Shown: positions 61,156 through 64,000 of the stretch, in pieces | Layout of the letters: each line of letters starts with the position of its first letter | Position numbering within the stretch: the first letter of the stretch is position 1 | Source: Brevibacillus porteri | GTDB taxonomy: Bacteria; Bacillota; Bacilli; Brevibacillales; Brevibacillaceae | Direction: 5' to 3' | DNA: 64,000 nucleotides | Assembly: GCF_003013475.1 (NCBI RefSeq) | Contig: NZ_PXZO01000001.1 | Location: 404,633-468,632, forward strand | Notes under the pieces: generated by a model | What the model saw: the letters and a program-made list of their open reading frames with translations, nothing else | Database searches by the model: none | What the model was told of the DNA's origin: nothing | Translations under genes and position numbers: made by a program

Positions 61156-62340
61156 TTATTGATGACGTGCCTGATAGGCCAGCAACGCTGCAATGAATAA
61201 CTGACCGGTTTGAATCATGGAGCGCTCATCGACATCGAATTTGGGATGATGATGCGGATACGTCGCCTGAATCTCCGGGTTGCGCCCACCGACCATGAAG
61301 AAGGTAGCGGGGCGTTCTTGGGCAAAGTAAGCAAAGTCCTCTCCGCCCATGCCAGGTGGGATTTTCAATACACGCTCCTCACCAAAAATCCGCTTGGCTT
61401 CTGCTACAAAAAGCGGAGTCTCGGTTTCATCGTTCCAAGTAGCTGGGTAGCCGCGTTGGTACATGATTTCGCAAGTAGCGCCGACTGCCTGGCAACTGGC
61501 TTCCACGATACGTTTCAGAGATTGCTCAACCGCGACTCTCACTTCCTCGTCATACGTGCGGACGGTCCCCTTTAGCTTTACTTGATCAGGAATGACGTTA
61601 AACGCTTCGCCCCCGCCCACGAAGGAGCAAACTGACAGAACGACTTGTTTCAGCGGATCTACCTGACGGCTGGCAATCTGCTGCAAATTCATGACAACCT
61701 GACTGCCCAATACGATTGGATCAACGGAGGTATGAGGATAAGCACCGTGTCCGCCTTTTCCGTACAAGACGATCTCGAAGCTGTCTGCTGCTGCCGTAAT
61801 GTAGCCATGACCGATCCCGACAGTGCCTACGGGAAGCTCGGAGGCGACGTGCGCGCCATACACGACATCGACTCCCTCGAGGCAACCCGCCTCCACCATG
61901 GCTTTGGCGCCACCAGGTGGCAGCTCTTCCGCGAACTGATGCAGAAATACCACATTTCCTGGGAGCTCATCGCGAAACTCGCTCAACACTTGTGCGACTC
62001 CCAAAAGTCCTGAGGTATGTATATCGTGACCGCAAGCATGCATAACGCCTGGAATGCGGGACTTATACGGTACTTCTTTTTCATCTTGAATGGGCAAGGC
62101 GTCGAAGTCAGCCCGCAACGCAACTGTTTTTCCTGGCTTTCCACCCCGCAAGAGACCGACAACACCCATGCCGCCGACACCGGTTTGTACTTCTATACCA
62201 AAAGAAGCCAGCTTGTCCGCAACTTTCTTCGCTGTGTTTTCCTCCTGAAAGGAAAGCTCGGGATACATATGCAAATCACGTCTGAATGAAACAAGCTCTG
62301 GATAAATCTCCTGCAGTCGGGCAAACCATTTTTCTTCCAT
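61156..62340 (-). CDS. M20-family metal-dependent amidohydrolase
   Basis: A 394-aa amidohydrolase of the IAA-amino-acid/N-acyl-amino-acid or hippurate hydrolase type. Metal-binding motifs are VMHACGHDIHTSGLLG, AEELPPGGAKAM and the C-terminal MGGEDFAYFAQ; the dimerisation domain is at about residues 180-290. Start ATG 62340 after AAGGAG; a GTG at 62349 is inside the site. Divergent from the sensor kinase gene. Confidence 0.9.
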   Translation of the reverse strand: MEEKWFARLQEIYPELVSFRRDLHMYPELSFQEENTAKKVADKLASFGIEVQTGVGGMGVVGLLRGGKPGKTVALRADFDALPIQDEKEVPYKSRIPGVMHACGHDIHTSGLLGVAQVLSEFRDELPGNVVFLHQFAEELPPGGAKAMVEAGCLEGVDVVYGAHVASELPVGTVGIGHGYITAAADSFEIVLYGKGGHGAYPHTSVDPIVLGSQVVMNLQQIASRQVDPLKQVVLSVCSFVGGGEAFNVIPDQVKLKGTVRTYDEEVRVAVEQSLKRIVEASCQAVGATCEIMYQRGYPATWNDETETPLFVAEAKRIFGEERVLKIPPGMGGEDFAYFAQERPATFFMVGGRNPEIQATYPHHHPKFDVDERSMIQTGQLFIAALLAYQARHQ

Positions 62341-62506
62341 CGAACCCACTCCTTTTTCCTAGGGAAAGAGATTGGTATTTCGTATTCGTCTTATTATAAA
62401 AATATTCCGAATCATAATTCAATGTATGATTTTGAGAACTATAATGAAGCGAAATTCATATTATGTAGACATTTCCAGTAGAAATCTCTAGAATATTAGA
62501 GAGACA

Positions 62507-62564
62507 TGTTCAAAAGGTCGTGTTTTTAGTACAACTGCGTCATCCACAGACGACTTTTTGAACA
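62507..62564. repeat. dispersed short inverted-repeat element, third copy
   Basis: TGTTCAAAAGGTCGT (62507-62521) and ACGACTTTTTGAACA (62550-62564) are complementary at 14 of 15 positions. The element sits in the leader of the sensor kinase gene, 18 bp before its start, and shares the TTTTTGAACA arm with 16434 and 27718. Confidence 0.65.
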
Positions 62565-62581
62565 GATAGATTGAGGGGATT

Positions 62582-63910
62582 ATGACGAGTTCACATCCAA
62601 AAAATCCTAGAGTACTACTCATTATGCTCGTTTCTGGTATCCTTGTTTTGATCTTGACTTGTGTAAGCATCGCGATTTCCTATTTCAATACGATTCAATC
62701 CGTCCGACTCTCCATTGCGAATCAAAGCATGAAAGCTGCTTCGGTGGTAGCAGACAGTCTAGATGTTGACGCGTACCAGGAGTTTTTACGAAATCCGGTA
62801 AAAGAGACCCCCGCCTATAAACGAATCGAACAGCAATTGAATCAAGCACGTGAGCAGTTCGGTCTGCTGTATTTATACACGATTCAAGTCAATGAAGACA
62901 GGCAGAGTGGTCGCGCGATGATCGTTGCAAGACCTCCAAGTGCGCAGCAAAATTTTGATATCGGTATGCCTATTATTCTATCTTCTGAGCACATTCAAAT
63001 GATTTACGAAGGATCATCAGCGTACTACTCAGATATTATCAGAGATCCAGATTACGGGGTTTACATGTCTGCGGGTGCGCCGCTTAGAGATAGAGAAGGA
63101 AGAATCATTGGAATCATCGGAGTAGATACAGACGTAGCCATCGTCGAGGACATTGGAAATGATGTCGTTCGTAACAGCATTCCTGTTTTTGCGATTCAAG
63201 GTTTTTTTGTCGTCGTACTGATCTTCCTGGTTCTTTGCATGGAACGCTGGTACCAACGCGCCATCAAGGCAGCAGTTGGCGAGACGGAAGAAACCTATCA
63301 GGATGAATTGCGCTCAGTCATTTGTTCGATGCGCTCCATACGCCATGATTTCGTCAATCACATGCAAGTGCTGTACGGATTGATCGAATGCGGATATTAT
63401 CCAAAAGCACGAGATTACGTGCAGTCGCTGCTGAAAGAAACCAAGCTTCTGGACCTCACCGTGAGGTTTGCGAATCCTGCCTTAATGGTATTGCTTCACA
63501 CGAAATGGGAGCAGGCTAAATCCAAACAAATCGTAATGCAATTTGAAGAATGTTCTGATCCAATCGATAGTATTCCTTCCATTGATCTGATCAAAATTTT
63601 ATCGAATCTGATTGATAATGCGATTGAAGCGGCTGAATTAGCGGATGGGGAAAAGCGAATCAGCATTTATTTTTGCTGTAATGAAGAACATATTATTTTC
63701 CAAGTGGAAAATACAGGACCGGAAATAACGCCAGAACAACGTGCACGTATTTTCGAGAAGGGCTATACAACGAAAACAGAGAAAAAATGTGGCTCGCGTG
63801 GAACGGGTCTGACGATTGTAGATTCAGTTGTTCACAAGTACAAGGGGAAAATTGAGGTTGGGTCGGAGCGGGGAATCACGAGATTTACCGTTTGGTTGCC
63901 AGTGAAATAG
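62582..63910 (+). CDS. CitA/DcuS-type sensor histidine kinase
   Basis: A 442-aa membrane kinase. Helix at about residues 14-35, an extracytoplasmic ligand domain (40-190) of the PDC/dCACHE class, a second helix about 200-220, then a Spo0B-type dimer helix with phospho-His255 in SIRHDFVNHMQVL and the HATPase part (NLIDNAIEAAE, ENTGPEITPEQRARIF, GSRGTGLTIV). Neither a response regulator nor a transporter gene is in the window. TTGAGGGG precedes the ATG. Confidence 0.88.
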   Translation: MTSSHPKNPRVLLIMLVSGILVLILTCVSIAISYFNTIQSVRLSIANQSMKAASVVADSLDVDAYQEFLRNPVKETPAYKRIEQQLNQAREQFGLLYLYTIQVNEDRQSGRAMIVARPPSAQQNFDIGMPIILSSEHIQMIYEGSSAYYSDIIRDPDYGVYMSAGAPLRDREGRIIGIIGVDTDVAIVEDIGNDVVRNSIPVFAIQGFFVVVLIFLVLCMERWYQRAIKAAVGETEETYQDELRSVICSMRSIRHDFVNHMQVLYGLIECGYYPKARDYVQSLLKETKLLDLTVRFANPALMVLLHTKWEQAKSKQIVMQFEECSDPIDSIPSIDLIKILSNLIDNAIEAAELADGEKRISIYFCCNEEHIIFQVENTGPEITPEQRARIFEKGYTTKTEKKCGSRGTGLTIVDSVVHKYKGKIEVGSERGITRFTVWLPVK

Positions 63911-63943
63911 GCAAGTAACGAAAACGATTCTAGGATGATAAAG

Positions 63944-63973
63944 AAAAAGCCGTCAATGATTTGACGGCTTTTT
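63944..63973 (+). terminator. terminator after the sensor kinase
   Basis: AAAAAGCCGTCAA and TTGACGGCTTTTT form a perfect stem with a four-base loop. Confidence 0.92.
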
Positions 63974-64000
63974 GCTTTTGGTGCGCCCAGCATGGGCGAT

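Noticed and set aside
62341..62506. Sigma-A promoter of the sensor kinase
   Set aside because: TTGAGA and TATTAT-like hexamers occur but their spacing (about 21 bp) is wrong; no promoter is called.
1..64000. CRISPR arrays, tRNA or rRNA genes, complete insertion sequences
   Set aside because: No regularly spaced repeats, no cloverleaf or rRNA-like conserved segments and no intact transposase were found on reading either strand.

Overview
The window looks like chromosomal DNA of a spore-forming Firmicute close to Brevibacillus (my inference). It has strong GGAGG ribosome sites, frequent TTG/GTG starts, sigma-A promoters, U-tract terminators, a near-canonical gerE sporulation regulator with a sigma-K-type promoter, and a gene order (lcfA-fadR-fadB-etfB-etfA, trxA, uvrC, lysC, yslB, sdhCAB, a marR gene, gerE) that follows Bacillus subtilis. 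No rRNA, tRNA or CRISPR was seen.

Layout. 1-3250: a PrmA-like methyltransferase cut by the window edge, a thiolase and a LytR-CpsA-Psr protein. 3296-8577: a fatty-acid beta-oxidation cluster with a near-perfect FadR operator. 8588-9433: a small coiled-coil protein and thioredoxin. 9571-14275: a complete branched-chain amino-acid-type ABC transporter (livKHMGF), placed between trxA and uvrC. 14354-18237: a DUF2164 protein, uvrC, a lysine riboswitch and lysC with an internal start for its beta subunit. 18237-22325: yslB and the sdhCAB operon with a long structured leader. 22343-34741: an accessory block between sdhCAB and gerE. It holds two large palindromic elements, a MarR regulator divergent from a 1243-aa subtilisin-like protease, a CheX-like protein, a four-gene unit (acyltransferase-like, ABC exporter with a cyclic-nucleotide-type domain, acyltransferase-like paralogue, 38-aa peptide), and three peptide-type permeases with no ATPase.

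From 35353 to 42509 lies a 7.1-kb island bounded by two 56/59-identical copies of the gerE terminator region. It carries a type II restriction-modification pair, a serine-recombinase relic, a RecJ fragment, small exported proteins and several mini-genes. 42617-47146: a secreted GH18 chitinase, a 26-aa hydrophobic peptide and a YcdB/YcdC-type protein. 47249-56704: a sugar-uptake and catabolism operon (ROK repressor, ABC importer without ATPase, three Gfo/Idh/MocA oxidoreductases, a xylose-isomerase-like barrel, ROK kinase). 56857-63973: two membrane-anchored proteins, a cysteine-synthase-like enzyme, a flavin monooxygenase, an M20 amidohydrolase and a CitA/DcuS-type sensor kinase.

The least explained and most interesting parts are the peptide/ABC/acyltransferase unit, the paired nested palindromes at 22343-22806, the terminator-bounded R-M island, and the tiny peptide genes that have their own ribosome sites and terminators.
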